NCBI RefSeq assembly: GCF_900447215.1
Contig: NZ_UFYA01000001.1
Span: forward strand, 930,001-994,000
Direction of reading: 5' to 3'
Length of the DNA: 64,000 bases
Origin: Dermatophilus congolensis
Lineage (GTDB): Bacteria > Actinomycetota > Actinomycetes > Actinomycetales > Dermatophilaceae
In this document: positions 1 through 9,620 of the stretch, one piece after another
How the letters are laid out: the number at the start of each line of letters is the position of its first letter
Numbering within the stretch: the stretch's first letter is position 1
Translations under genes and position numbers: made by a program
Notes under the pieces: generated by a model
Database searches by the model: none
Told to the model about the DNA's origin: nothing
Seen by the model: the letters and a program-made list of their open reading frames with translations, nothing else

Positions 1-755
1 GGATGCGACGTCACCGCCACAACCTCGGCATCAAACAAATCCACAGCTGAAGTGGCCTCCGACGGGTTACCGAAAACCGGAACCCCCTCAATCGCGGAGG
101 TGGCATTCCACGACGAATCCATCCCAGAAGTGCACACCGCAACCACATCGAAACCCTGGTCGGGAGAGCGCTTAATCTGCCGAATCAACTCGGCTGCAGC
201 ATCAGCACGACCAACAACCACAGTCCGCTGCATCAAACGACCATTGCGGCGGTTCTTGTGCAACCACCAACGCATAATCCGGCGGTTAACTAACGCCAGT
301 ACAAACAACGACACCAATAGCGTGATGATGTACGCCCGAGACCACTGCCCCTTAGTGAACATTCCTGCCACAGCCAGCAAACCCAGCATGCCAACCACCG
401 CACGCCCCACCGTCCGATACTCCTCATCGGGCACGCCCAGATAACGGCGCTCATAAGCGTGGCACAAAGCAAGAATCCCCACCCACACCAACGGGATAGG
501 GGCACTAGCCAGAATGTACCCACCGGCGATCTCATCCCGAGTAGGCCCAATTTTCAGTGCCAAAAAAAGACCCAGCACTGCCGAAATCACATCCAGCACA
601 ACAATCCGATGCAGGTACATGCGTGACCACGCGCCACGCGCAGCGCCGCGGACAGCGTCACCAGCAGATAACGAATCATTGCCCTGCTCATGCCCCAGAA
701 CTTCCACATCAGTGCGGTGTTGCACAGGCACAGACTCACGTTCGTGAATCGACAA
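1..755 (-). CDS. Polyprenyl glycosylphosphotransferase, N-terminal part (runs off window)
   Basis: This partial gene reads leftwards out of the window, about 251 codons. It starts at a TTG at 755-753, with GGGGAGG six bases upstream; no ATG or GTG fits better. The visible protein has about four membrane segments (near residues 50-68, 81-100, 117-134 and 141-157). A basic stretch follows, then the start of a nucleotide-binding-like domain containing QRTVVVGRADAA and GVPVFGN. This is the usual front half of enzymes that transfer a sugar phosphate from a nucleotide sugar to undecaprenyl phosphate, the first step of exopolysaccharide or O-antigen-type assembly at the inner membrane. The catalytic sugar-transferase domain would lie outside the window, so the sugar is unknown. 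The family call is inferred from domain order and motif style. Confidence 0.75.
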   Translation of the reverse strand, partial: MSIHERESVPVQHRTDVEVLGHEQGNDSLSAGDAVRGAARGAWSRMYLHRIVVLDVISAVLGLFLALKIGPTRDEIAGGYILASAPIPLVWVGILALCHAYERRYLGVPDEEYRTVGRAVVGMLGLLAVAGMFTKGQWSRAYIITLLVSLFVLALVNRRIMRWWLHKNRRNGRLMQRTVVVGRADAAAELIRQIKRSPDQGFDVVAVCTSGMDSSWNATSAIEGVPVFGNPSEATSAVDLFDAEVVAVTSH

Positions 756-1337
756 AATAAACCTCCCCAAAATGTCGCCGCTGCAGCGGCCCCCCGCTGC
801 CTAGCCGGCTCCGCTCCATCGCGCTCACGACCAAAACCACGCCCCCACGGCGTGGATCCCCTCTTCAACACGAGAACGTGTCCCCACGCTGGGCCACGGA
901 TAGCGCTCGTGCCGAGGCTCGGGCGGGAACGCCCTCTCAATCGATGAAGCACCGGCGCCCCCCTTCACGTAGGGGACGCAAGAGGCGACCAATCACACTC
1001 GAGAACGACATACCTAAAAAGGAGTGTGAGACGGGCGCCCGACCTGGACAACTGCCCACGAAGTCTAGCGGCACCCCCACACCGGTACGACTCGCGTGGT
1101 GAACACAAAACAACCCACACACCGGCCCACAACCGAACTCCACACGGCATGCGCACAGCCCGCCTTACCCCACAGCAATCAGCTCGGTAAGGTCGTCAAG
1201 AATCACAACGAGAATCTCGAGCACAACAAGTCCGCACACCCCACCACGGTCACGTGGCCGCCGCAACGGCCACCAACGCACCGGGGTGAGCCGCCGATCA
1301 AGCGAGGACGTGTTCGCCGGATCAGGGGAGAAGACAC
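756..1337. other. Gene-free spacer between divergent glycosyltransferase genes
   Basis: This stretch of about 580 bases separates the minus-strand glycosylphosphotransferase from the plus-strand glycosyltransferase and must hold both promoters. Several open frames exist on both strands, but their translations are Arg/Pro-rich and have no recognisable motif. I see no tRNA-like fold, no strong terminator and no clear repeat. A 14-base palindrome (GCCGCTGCAGCGGC, 777-790) lies just upstream of the TTG start and could be a regulatory site. Confidence 0.5.
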
Positions 1338-3509
1338 ATGAGCACGAAGAATGACTTCGAGGTCGTCCTCGTCACCTACAAAAGCAGGGAACACGTAGAA
1401 GAGCTCGTCGCCGGATGGCCAGAAGAACTACCCATCGTCATCGTCGACAACGGACAAGGCATTGACGGCCTAGACCAATGGGCTCGAAAACACCCCAACG
1501 TGCGCTACCTCGACGGCGGCAACGTCGGCTTCGCCCGCGCCGCAAACAAAGGCGCATTCACCAGCACCGCCCCCTTCGTCGTCTTCGTCAACCCCGACTC
1601 GCGACCAACCATGAGCGACATGCAAGCCCTCGTCGATGGCCTAGCCGTTGACGTGCTCGCCGCCTCCCACGCCGCAACCATGGTCTCTACCGACGGAGTC
1701 GAAATAGGCGTCGGGGGATGGGAACCCACCGTCCCACGCACCATCGTTTACGCCGCCGGACTTCACAAACGCTTCCCCAAAGCCGGGGTCTACGCCAAAC
1801 CCGAAATGGGCGAAAACGTCTCCGTCGAATGGACAACCGGCGCCTGCATGGCAGTACGCACCGAACAATTCCGCCGCCTAGAAGGATTCGACGAATCCTT
1901 CTACGTCTACTCCGAAGACATGTCCTTCGGCCGCCGCGCCCGTGAAGCAGGCCTAGCCGAAGTTCTCCGCTCAGACGTCATCGTCCCCCACGGCGCAGGC
2001 AAATCCGGAGCCCCCAGCAAAGAAATGCTCCGCCTACGCGGCGCCTCCTTCACCAACTACGTCAAGCGCTACCACACCGGCCCCGAAGCCAAAGTGATGC
2101 GCGGAGCCATGCTCGGCGGCTACGCCCTCCGAGCCGCCCGCGAACTAGCCCGCGGTGACCGACCCCTGGCTAAGCTCTACGTCGAATACGCCAAAGGAGT
2201 CGCCACCGGACGCGCCAACGTCGGCGGCCGTGAAGTAGCCCACTCCCGCTTCCTCGAAACCTCACCCACCGCCCGAGCAGCAGGCGTGCCCGGACTCCCA
2301 TTCCTCTTCGTCACCAAAGAATTCGGCATCCCAGCAACCTCCGGAGGTATGCTGCGCACCCTAGCCATGGTGCGCTGGTTCGCCGAACGCGACGACGTCA
2401 TCCTCGTCACCCCCCAAGGCGTCAAAAAAGCCAGCGGCAGCGGCGAGAACTTCACCGTCGAAGATCTCTTCACCCCCAAATCAGGGCCTTTCAGCCGCGT
2501 CGAAGACGCCACCAGCTTCATGCGATACCGCAGTCTAGGAGCCCTACGGCTTTGCGGTGACGCCGTCATCGAAGGAGTCCAGTACGCACTCGAGCAATAC
2601 GGCCTCTTCCGCGGCTCGATCATCGACCACACCAGCCTCTTCGCAATCGCCGATATCCTCCCCGAAGGACTACCCGTCTGGCTGAGCACACACAACGTCG
2701 AATCCGACCTCATGGCCCAACGCGCCCACGCCGAAACCGGCGCCATGAAAGTCGCTGCCTACGCTGAAGCCGCCCTGCTCAAAACCCTCGAAAAAGGCAC
2801 CGGGGCACGCCACCCCATGATCGTCTGCACCGAACACGACGCCCACCAAGCCCGCAAAGACGGCACCAGCACCGTAATCGTGGCCCGCAACGGCGTCACC
2901 CCACCACCACCGGAAAAACGACGCGGAGGCAGCCAAGCCGCCAAAATCGACTCCCTCGAGCTGCTCTTCACCGGAGCCCTCGACTGGCGCCCCAACATCA
3001 ACGGCATCCTCTGGCTCATCGAATCACCCCAATGGGCAGACCTCATCTCCCGCCACCACGGACTCGTCCTAACCATCGCCGGACGTAACCCTTCCGAAGA
3101 ATTCCGTGCCCGCGTCCAAGCAGCACCCGGAACCCGACTCGAAGCAAACGTGCCTAGCATGGCACCCCTACTCGAACGAGCACGACTAGGCATCGCACCC
3201 CTCCTCGAAGGCGGCGGATCCCGCATCAAACTGCTCGAATACATTGGATACGGCCTGCCTTCAGTCTCGACCCACGTCGGCGCATCCGGACTCGACGGAC
3301 TCCCCGAAGGAGTCATCCGCACCACCTCCGAAGACCTCAGCCGCTTCTGCGAAGCAATCGAAATCGAACTCCTCCGCGGAGAAAAAATCCTGCCCCAAGA
3401 CGCCGTCGACGCGATGCTGGCCGTCTACGGCTGGGACGCGGCCCTAGCACCCATCGAACAACTACTCGAAGCAGCAAAACCCGCACACACAGACACCACC
3501 ACCGCCTAA
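1338..3509 (+). CDS. Two-domain glycosyltransferase (GT2 fused to GT4-like)
   Basis: A 723-residue protein. Residues 6 to about 245 form a family-2 glycosyltransferase of the rhamnosyltransferase type: VIVDNGQG near 35, GNVGFARAANKG at 61-72, NPDS at 85-88 in place of the metal-binding DXD, and FYVYSEDMSFGRRAREAG near 190. From about residue 310 a GT-B fold begins; its C-terminal half resembles family-4 transferases (LLFTGALDWRPNINGILWL, then GGGSRIKLLEYIGYG). The start has GGGGAGAAG upstream. It probably adds two sugars, or one sugar plus a modification, to a lipid-linked or wall glycan on the cytoplasmic side. A strong hairpin follows the stop. The donor sugars cannot be read from the sequence. 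Confidence 0.85.
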   Translation: MSTKNDFEVVLVTYKSREHVEELVAGWPEELPIVIVDNGQGIDGLDQWARKHPNVRYLDGGNVGFARAANKGAFTSTAPFVVFVNPDSRPTMSDMQALVDGLAVDVLAASHAATMVSTDGVEIGVGGWEPTVPRTIVYAAGLHKRFPKAGVYAKPEMGENVSVEWTTGACMAVRTEQFRRLEGFDESFYVYSEDMSFGRRAREAGLAEVLRSDVIVPHGAGKSGAPSKEMLRLRGASFTNYVKRYHTGPEAKVMRGAMLGGYALRAARELARGDRPLAKLYVEYAKGVATGRANVGGREVAHSRFLETSPTARAAGVPGLPFLFVTKEFGIPATSGGMLRTLAMVRWFAERDDVILVTPQGVKKASGSGENFTVEDLFTPKSGPFSRVEDATSFMRYRSLGALRLCGDAVIEGVQYALEQYGLFRGSIIDHTSLFAIADILPEGLPVWLSTHNVESDLMAQRAHAETGAMKVAAYAEAALLKTLEKGTGARHPMIVCTEHDAHQARKDGTSTVIVARNGVTPPPPEKRRGGSQAAKIDSLELLFTGALDWRPNINGILWLIESPQWADLISRHHGLVLTIAGRNPSEEFRARVQAAPGTRLEANVPSMAPLLERARLGIAPLLEGGGSRIKLLEYIGYGLPSVSTHVGASGLDGLPEGVIRTTSEDLSRFCEAIEIELLRGEKILPQDAVDAMLAVYGWDAALAPIEQLLEAAKPAHTDTTTA

Positions 3510-3531
3510 CACCACACCTGAACAGCTAACA

Positions 3532-3567
3532 CCTAGGGGGCCGACGGGACACCATCGGCCCCCTAGG
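3532..3567 (+). terminator. Hairpin terminator after the GT2-GT4 gene
   Basis: CCTAGGGGGCCGA (3532-3544) pairs perfectly with TCGGCCCCCTAGG (3555-3567) across a 10-base loop. A second small hairpin (CCCCTTGG / CCAAGGGG, 3572-3590) follows directly. There is no long T-run, as is common in actinobacteria. Confidence 0.75.
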
Positions 3568-3682
3568 TATGCCCCTTGGCCCCCAAGGGGAGTAACACGC
3601 GCCTGAAGGAACACCTCAGAAAAGTCGCCACCACACCCGACAGGAAAGCGACTCCTTCTCCCCACCCGAAAGCGCCACACCC

Positions 3683-5656
3683 ATGCGCCCACACCACACC
3701 ACCGCCCGCGCCCTGGCTGCCACTCTCACCCTCCTCGCCCTCACCACGCCAACCAACGTCGCCCTCGCCGCCCCCACACCCACCAACACCATCCGCATCA
3801 CCACCGCCCCCACACCAATCACCGACACCTACGGCCACACCTGGACCCCCACCAGCGGATTCGACACCGGAGACAACTCCACCTCCTACTGGGGAAACTA
3901 CGACATCGCCGGAACCAGCGAAGACGAGCTCTACCGCTACGAACACGTCCGCATGAACTCCTGGACAACACCCCTACCCAACGGCACCTACACCATCACC
4001 CTCAAAATGCGCGAAGCCTGGTGGGACAAACCCGGCCAACGCGTCTTCTCCGTCACCGCCGAAGGAAACCCCGCCCTCACCAACATCGACATCATCAAAG
4101 CCGTCGGCAAAAACCATGCCTACGACCGCACCTTCACCACCACCATCACCGACGGCCACCTCAACCTCGGATTCACCGCCACCGCAGACAGCGCCCTCAT
4201 CTCCGCCATCGACATCACCCCCACCACACCCCCCAGCAAACCCAAACCCCCACCCCAGCCCGCACCCACAACCAGCACCACAGTGCTGCGCATGACCACC
4301 TACACCAAACCCATCAAAGACGCCGCCGGCAACACCTACATCGCCCGCCGTGGCTTCACCGGCGGAGACCTCGTCGAGCCACTCCCACCAACCACCGACA
4401 TCAAAGGCACCACCAGCGACACCCTCTACCGCCCTGAACTCATCCGCTGGAAAAACTGGTCCCAACCCCTACCCAACGGCACCTACACCATCACCCTCCA
4501 CACCCGAGAAGCCTTCTGGAACAAACCCGGCCAACGCATCTTCGATATCAAAGCCGAAGGAACCACCAAACTCGCCAACATCGACATCTACAAAGCGGCA
4601 GGTAAAAACACCGCCCACGACCTACGGTTCACCACCACAGTCACCGACGGTCGACTCGACATCACCCCCATCAACAAAACCAACCTTGCACTCCTATCAG
4701 CCATCACCATCACCCGAATCGACAAAACCCCCACACCCCCCAGCAAACCCAAACCCCCTACTATGCCCCCCACCACAACCCAACGCCCCAGCGGCATGCC
4801 CTTCGACTCCGGCCTCTTCCCCATGCACCGCGCCGACATCGCCACCCAGTTCACCCAACACCGAGGACGAGCTGCCGACGTCATCACCGTCTTCCCCAGC
4901 CGAGAAAACTGGGCCGAAATGTCCAACGACTGGTTCATGGACAACCAACGCATCCCCACCCGCTACACCGGCACCCTCGACGTCGGCGTCCCCCTCTGGC
5001 CCGACGAAGGCAACCTCACCACCGCAAGCACCGGCGGCTACAACACCCAATGGGAAAACTTCGGCCGCATGGTCGCCGCAAAATACCCTACCGCCTACAT
5101 CCGCCTCGGCTGGGAAATGAACCTCCCAGGATGGAAACACGCCGCCTACGCCCACAGCGCCACCCAATGGAAACAGGCCTACCGCCATGCCGTCACCGCA
5201 CTACGCAAAGGCGGTCCACGCCTACGCATCGCCTGGGTAGTCAACGAAGGACCCGGACAAACCGACACCACCGACGCACGCACCTTCTACCCCGGCGATG
5301 ACTACGTCGACTACATCGGCATGGATGCTTACGACTGGGACCCCGGTTACACAAACGACACCAACATCGCCCACCACCGCGAGGCCCCCTACGGCTGGAA
5401 CTTCTGGCTCAACTTCGCCAAAACCCACAACAAAAAATTCGTCCTACCCGAATGGGGAATCGCCCCAGCAAACCCCAACAGCGGCGGCGACAACCCCCGC
5501 TACATCGCCTTCGTCTACGACTGGCTAACCCGCAACGCCCGCTGGATCGGATACGAGTCCTACTTCCACGAAAACGCCCCCTACATCCGCTCCAACCTCT
5601 TCACCGACAACCCCCGCGCCACAGCCGAATACCTCCACCGCATGAAACGCCCCTGA
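3683..5656 (+). CDS. Secreted GH26-like glycoside hydrolase with two malectin-like domains
   Basis: A 657-residue exported protein. Residues 1-29 form a signal peptide ending near ALA-AP. Two similar modules of about 145 residues follow (roughly 35-178 and 200-345). Both carry LPNGTYTITL, EA(W/F)W(D/N)KPGQR and a short D/N-rich end, the pattern of malectin-type carbohydrate-binding domains. Pro/Lys linkers (PPSKPKPP) separate them from a C-terminal catalytic domain. Glu478 in RLGWEMN and Glu590 in VLPEWGIA match the acid/base and nucleophile positions of family 26 glycosidases (mannanase, lichenase and relatives). It lies just downstream of polysaccharide synthesis genes, so trimming or remodelling of the cell's own extracellular polysaccharide is plausible. 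Substrate unproven. Confidence 0.78.
   Translation: MRPHHTTARALAATLTLLALTTPTNVALAAPTPTNTIRITTAPTPITDTYGHTWTPTSGFDTGDNSTSYWGNYDIAGTSEDELYRYEHVRMNSWTTPLPNGTYTITLKMREAWWDKPGQRVFSVTAEGNPALTNIDIIKAVGKNHAYDRTFTTTITDGHLNLGFTATADSALISAIDITPTTPPSKPKPPPQPAPTTSTTVLRMTTYTKPIKDAAGNTYIARRGFTGGDLVEPLPPTTDIKGTTSDTLYRPELIRWKNWSQPLPNGTYTITLHTREAFWNKPGQRIFDIKAEGTTKLANIDIYKAAGKNTAHDLRFTTTVTDGRLDITPINKTNLALLSAITITRIDKTPTPPSKPKPPTMPPTTTQRPSGMPFDSGLFPMHRADIATQFTQHRGRAADVITVFPSRENWAEMSNDWFMDNQRIPTRYTGTLDVGVPLWPDEGNLTTASTGGYNTQWENFGRMVAAKYPTAYIRLGWEMNLPGWKHAAYAHSATQWKQAYRHAVTALRKGGPRLRIAWVVNEGPGQTDTTDARTFYPGDDYVDYIGMDAYDWDPGYTNDTNIAHHREAPYGWNFWLNFAKTHNKKFVLPEWGIAPANPNSGGDNPRYIAFVYDWLTRNARWIGYESYFHENAPYIRSNLFTDNPRATAEYLHRMKRP
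3971..4498 (+). repeat. 33-base direct repeat within the GH26-like gene
   Basis: Positions 3971-4003 and 4466-4498 are identical over 33 bases and encode PLPNGTYTITL in each malectin-like module. The surrounding DNA of the two modules is clearly diverged. Confidence 0.9.
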
Positions 5657-5682
5657 CCCACCCCACACGCCACAATGAACCC

Positions 5683-6957
5683 ATGGCGACCACACACCCA
5701 GCCACCCCCAGCCTCACCACACCGCAGGCCGCCGACGCCGAACGCGCCCGAGGCCTGCGCATCATGCGCACCGTCGCCACCGCCCTACTCATCATCGCCG
5801 CCATCGTCTACGCCCTCACCTTCGGCCACGACGGACCCTGGGGATACGTCAACGCCACCGCAGAAGCCGCCATGATCGGCGCCCTCGCCGACTGGTTCGC
5901 CGTCACCGCCATCTTCCGCCACCCCCTAGGCCTACCCATCCCACACACCGCCCTCATACCCCGCAAAAAAGACACCGTCGCCACCAGCCTCGAAGACTTC
6001 TTCCTCGGCTACTTCCTCACCCCCGACGCCGTCCGACAACGAGTCCAAACCATGAACATCGCCCAACGCACCGGACGATGGCTCACCGAAGACGACCACG
6101 CCGAACGCGTCGTCCACCGACTCGCCCCCATCGCCTCCCGCGCACTCAACAGCGTCGACGACAACGAAATCCGCGGCTTCATCAACCACACCCTCGTCCC
6201 CAAACTCACCCACGAACCCATCAGCCCCCTAGCCGGAGCCCTCCTGGACGAAATCGTCACCGACCGCATCCACACCGGCCTAGTCGACCTGCTCCTCGAC
6301 GAAGCCCTCGCCTGGCTCCTAGACAACCCCGAACAATTCAGCACCCTCATCGCCGACCGAGCCCCCACCTGGACCCCCCACTGGCTCAACGGAATCGTCA
6401 CCGACCGCGTCCACACCGAATGCATCAAATGGATCCAAGAAGTCCGATCCACCCCCCACCACCGCGTACGCCAAGCCATCGACGACCTCCTCACCGACCT
6501 AGCCCGCGACCTCCAAAACGACCCCACAGTCATGGAACGCACCGAAGCACTCAAAACACGACTGCTCACCCACCCCCAAACCACCGAAACAGCCATCCAC
6601 CTCTGGGAAGCCCTCGTCAACGTCGGACAACGCGCCCTCACCGACACCGACAGCCACCTCATCAACCGCGCCACCGACGAACTACGCGCATTCGGACAAC
6701 GACTCCTCACCGACCCACACCTAGCCCAAACCGTCACCAACCGCCTAGCAGCCTCCGCCGAAGCCCTCATTGCCACCTTCGGACGTGATATCGCCACCGT
6801 CATCTCCCAAGTCATCCGCTCCTGGGACGGCAAAGAAGCAGCCGAACGCATCGAACTACACGTCGGCAAAGACCTCCAATACATCCGCATCAACGGCACC
6901 ATCGTCGGCGGCCTGGCCGGCCTACTCATCCACACCATCTCCCACCTACTACTGTGA
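5683..6957 (+). CDS. DUF445 family membrane protein
   Basis: A 424-residue protein with one membrane segment near residues 30-47, the family signature GALADWFAVTAIFRHPLGLP just after it (66-85), a long predicted helical middle, and a second membrane segment at the very C-terminus (about 405-424). This layout is that of DUF445 (YjiN-like) proteins, whose function is unknown. I chose the ATG at 5683 because the protein starts sensibly there and CACAAT lies six bases upstream, a weak leaderless-type -10. An earlier in-frame start would run into the preceding gene. Confidence 0.8.
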   Translation: MATTHPATPSLTTPQAADAERARGLRIMRTVATALLIIAAIVYALTFGHDGPWGYVNATAEAAMIGALADWFAVTAIFRHPLGLPIPHTALIPRKKDTVATSLEDFFLGYFLTPDAVRQRVQTMNIAQRTGRWLTEDDHAERVVHRLAPIASRALNSVDDNEIRGFINHTLVPKLTHEPISPLAGALLDEIVTDRIHTGLVDLLLDEALAWLLDNPEQFSTLIADRAPTWTPHWLNGIVTDRVHTECIKWIQEVRSTPHHRVRQAIDDLLTDLARDLQNDPTVMERTEALKTRLLTHPQTTETAIHLWEALVNVGQRALTDTDSHLINRATDELRAFGQRLLTDPHLAQTVTNRLAASAEALIATFGRDIATVISQVIRSWDGKEAAERIELHVGKDLQYIRINGTIVGGLAGLLIHTISHLLL

Positions 6958-7100
6958 GAGAACAACAAACAAAACCGCACGTCCTCCACAACCCACCCCA
7001 CCCCTGACGTATGCTGCGACGGCACCGGAATCTTCCCCGCACCGACACCGTGGGCCCGCCACACCTGGTGCATCAATGCAGGTGGACAACAGGAGGACCG

Positions 7101-8597
7101 ATGACCCGCCGCTTCGTCAAGACCCTCGCAAGCGCGCTCGCACTGGCCACGATCGCCGCATGCTCGGCCGGGTCCACTAACGAAGACCCATCCTCCGGAA
7201 CCCGACTCACCGTCGGATTCACCGCCGAACCAGTCAGCCTCGACTTCACCAAAAACGACGGCGCCGCCATCCCCGAAGCCCTTCTCGGCAACGTCTACGA
7301 AGGCCTCGTCACCCTCGACGAACACGGCATGATCGTGCCCGCACTCGCCAGCTCCTGGACCGTCTCCAACGACCGCAAGGTCTACACCTTCAAACTCGTC
7401 GACGACGCCAAATTCGCCTCCGGAGCCCCTTTCACCGCCGAAGACGCCGTCTACTCCATCAACCGCGTCTCCACCGACTGGACCACCTCCGTCGCCGACT
7501 ACATGGACGTCGTAGAAAAAGCCGAAGCCACCGCCCCCAACGAACTACGCGTCACCCTCGAACGACCCAGCAACGACTGGCTCTACCGCATGACCACCCG
7601 CGTCGGAGCCATGTTCAGCCGCAACGACAAAAGCGACCACGCCACCACCACCAACGGCACCGGCCCCTACACCGTCACCAACTGGAAACGCGGCGACTCA
7701 CTCCAACTAGGCCCCAACCCACACTTCGCCGGAACCACCCCCCACTTCCGCAACGTCACCCTGCGCTACTTCAAAGACGGCAACGCACTCAACAACGCCC
7801 TCCTCTCTGGCGGCATCGACATCATCAGCAACCTCGCATCCCCCGAATCACTCAGCCAATTCAAAAATCGACCCGAATACAAAGTCACCGAAGGCACCAC
7901 CACCAGCGAAGTCCTCCTAGCCTTCAACAACGCCAGCGGACCATTCACTGACGAACGCATCCGCCAAGCCGCCCGCACCGCCATCGACAAACCCAGCCTC
8001 CTCAAAACCTGCTGGGCAGGAAAAGGCACCCACATCGGCTCCATGGTTCCGCCCACCGACCCCTGGTACGAAGACACCACCCACAACCACCCCTACGACC
8101 AAGACAAAGCCAAAGCCCTCCTCGCCTCCGCCGGCACCCCAAACCCCACCATCCGGCTACGCCTACCCAACACGGCCTACGCCATCTCCTGCGGCCAAGT
8201 CGTCAAAAGCGACCTCGAAGCAGTCGGCTTCACCGTCCAACTCGACCAACTCGAATTCCCCGCCGCATGGCTCTCCCAAGTCATGAAAAGCAAGGACTAC
8301 GACGCCACCATCATCGCCCACGTAGAACCCCGCGACATGGGCCGCGTCTTCTCACCTAACTACTACCTCGGCTACAACGACCCCGAATTCACCCGCCTCA
8401 TCGAAGAAGCAGACCAAGGCACCCCCGCCCAAGAAATCGAAAACCTCAAAGCAGCAGCACAACGCATCTCCGAACACGCCGCCGCTGACTTCCTCTTCCT
8501 CATGCCCCACCTCGTCGTCCACAAAGCAGACCTCACCGGAATCAGAGCCAACGACACCTCCGAGTCCTTCGACCTGACCCGCATCGCCCGCAAATAA
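7101..8597 (+). CDS. ABC importer substrate-binding lipoprotein (oligopeptide type, family 5)
   Basis: A 498-residue lipoprotein. The N-terminus is a lipoprotein signal with the lipobox IAAC, Cys21 being the lipidated residue. The mature part has family-5 solute-binding features: LTVGFTAEPVSLDF, then VYEGLVTLDEHG and an ALASSW strand, and FTAEDAVYSINR. It captures a peptide, nickel chelate or similar solute outside the membrane and delivers it to the permeases encoded next. The ATG at 7101 has AGGAGG at 7091-7096. It is the first gene of a five-gene run. The ligand cannot be told from sequence. Confidence 0.88.
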   Translation: MTRRFVKTLASALALATIAACSAGSTNEDPSSGTRLTVGFTAEPVSLDFTKNDGAAIPEALLGNVYEGLVTLDEHGMIVPALASSWTVSNDRKVYTFKLVDDAKFASGAPFTAEDAVYSINRVSTDWTTSVADYMDVVEKAEATAPNELRVTLERPSNDWLYRMTTRVGAMFSRNDKSDHATTTNGTGPYTVTNWKRGDSLQLGPNPHFAGTTPHFRNVTLRYFKDGNALNNALLSGGIDIISNLASPESLSQFKNRPEYKVTEGTTTSEVLLAFNNASGPFTDERIRQAARTAIDKPSLLKTCWAGKGTHIGSMVPPTDPWYEDTTHNHPYDQDKAKALLASAGTPNPTIRLRLPNTAYAISCGQVVKSDLEAVGFTVQLDQLEFPAAWLSQVMKSKDYDATIIAHVEPRDMGRVFSPNYYLGYNDPEFTRLIEEADQGTPAQEIENLKAAAQRISEHAAADFLFLMPHLVVHKADLTGIRANDTSESFDLTRIARK

Positions 8598-8624
8598 ACA
8601 CCACGACCGAGCGACACCACCCCC

Positions 8625-9620
8625 ATGACTACACCCCCTCCAGAGGGCCCCATCCCCACCCGGCAACCACCACGGGCCACCACACCCCTACAACGAATAA
8701 TCAACCTCGCGGCATCCCTCCTAGCCGCATCCATCCTCGTGTTCACATTCATGAACATCCTGCCCGGAGACCCCGCCCGCATCGCCCTAGGACTTAACGC
8801 CTCCGACGAAGCCGTCGCCGCGCTACGCACCCAATACGGCCTCGACCGCCCCCTAACCATCCAATACATCGACTGGGTCCACAGCCTCATCACCCTCGAC
8901 CTAGGAAACAGCTACGTCACCGGCGCAGCCATCACCCCCCAAATCCTGGACCGCGCCGCCGTCACCTGCTGGCTCGTCGCCGCAGGACTGGCCATCGCCC
9001 TACTCATTGCCATCCCCGTAGGTATCCACGCCGCCCTACGCCACCGCCATGCCGACGGCATCGCCATCTCAACCCTCAGCCAAATCGGCGTATCCCTACC
9101 CTCCTTCCTCGTCGCCATCATTCTCGTCACCCTTCTATCCGTCCATGCCGGACTCCTCCCCAGCTCCGGATGGGCCGTCCCCGCCCACAACCCCACCAGC
9201 TTCCTCGCCCACCTCACCCTGCCAGCCCTGTCCCTCGGCCTCGTCCAAGGCGCCATCCTCACCCGCTACATCCGCGCCGCCGTACTCGAAACCTGGCAGC
9301 AAGACCACATCCGCACCGCCCGCTCAACAGGCATCAGCACCCCCCACCTCATCACCACCCACGTACTACGCAACACCGCCATCCCCGTCATCACCATCCT
9401 GGGCATCCAACTAGCCAGCATGCTCATCGGAGCCGTCATCATCGAACAAGTCTTCGCCATCCCTGGCCTCGGCTCCCTCCTGCTCGACGCCGTCGGCAAC
9501 CGCGACCTACTCGTCATCCAAGACGTCGTCATGCTCCTAGTCATCGCCATCCTCATCCTCAACACCCTCGTCGACCTGCTCTACACCCTCCTCAACCCCC
9601 GAATCCGGGTCCACGCATGA
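8625..9620 (+). CDS. ABC importer permease 1 (DppB/OppB type)
   Basis: A 331-residue integral membrane protein with about six membrane segments. The first (about residues 25-45) is followed by NILPGDPARIALG, the hallmark of the DppB-like permease. The coupling-helix (EAA) region lies near TARSTGISTPHLITTHVLRN, and FAIPGLGSLLLDAV appears late in the protein. It pairs with the next permease to form the channel. Its stop overlaps the next start (ATGA at 9617-9620), so the two are translationally coupled. Confidence 0.88.
   Translation: MTTPPPEGPIPTRQPPRATTPLQRIINLAASLLAASILVFTFMNILPGDPARIALGLNASDEAVAALRTQYGLDRPLTIQYIDWVHSLITLDLGNSYVTGAAITPQILDRAAVTCWLVAAGLAIALLIAIPVGIHAALRHRHADGIAISTLSQIGVSLPSFLVAIILVTLLSVHAGLLPSSGWAVPAHNPTSFLAHLTLPALSLGLVQGAILTRYIRAAVLETWQQDHIRTARSTGISTPHLITTHVLRNTAIPVITILGIQLASMLIGAVIIEQVFAIPGLGSLLLDAVGNRDLLVIQDVVMLLVIAILILNTLVDLLYTLLNPRIRVHA

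Noticed and set aside
6009-7325. Minus-strand open frame of about 438 codons opposite the DUF445 gene
   Set aside because: The sense strand encodes a clear DUF445 protein; the antisense product is Arg/Ser/Trp-rich low-complexity sequence.
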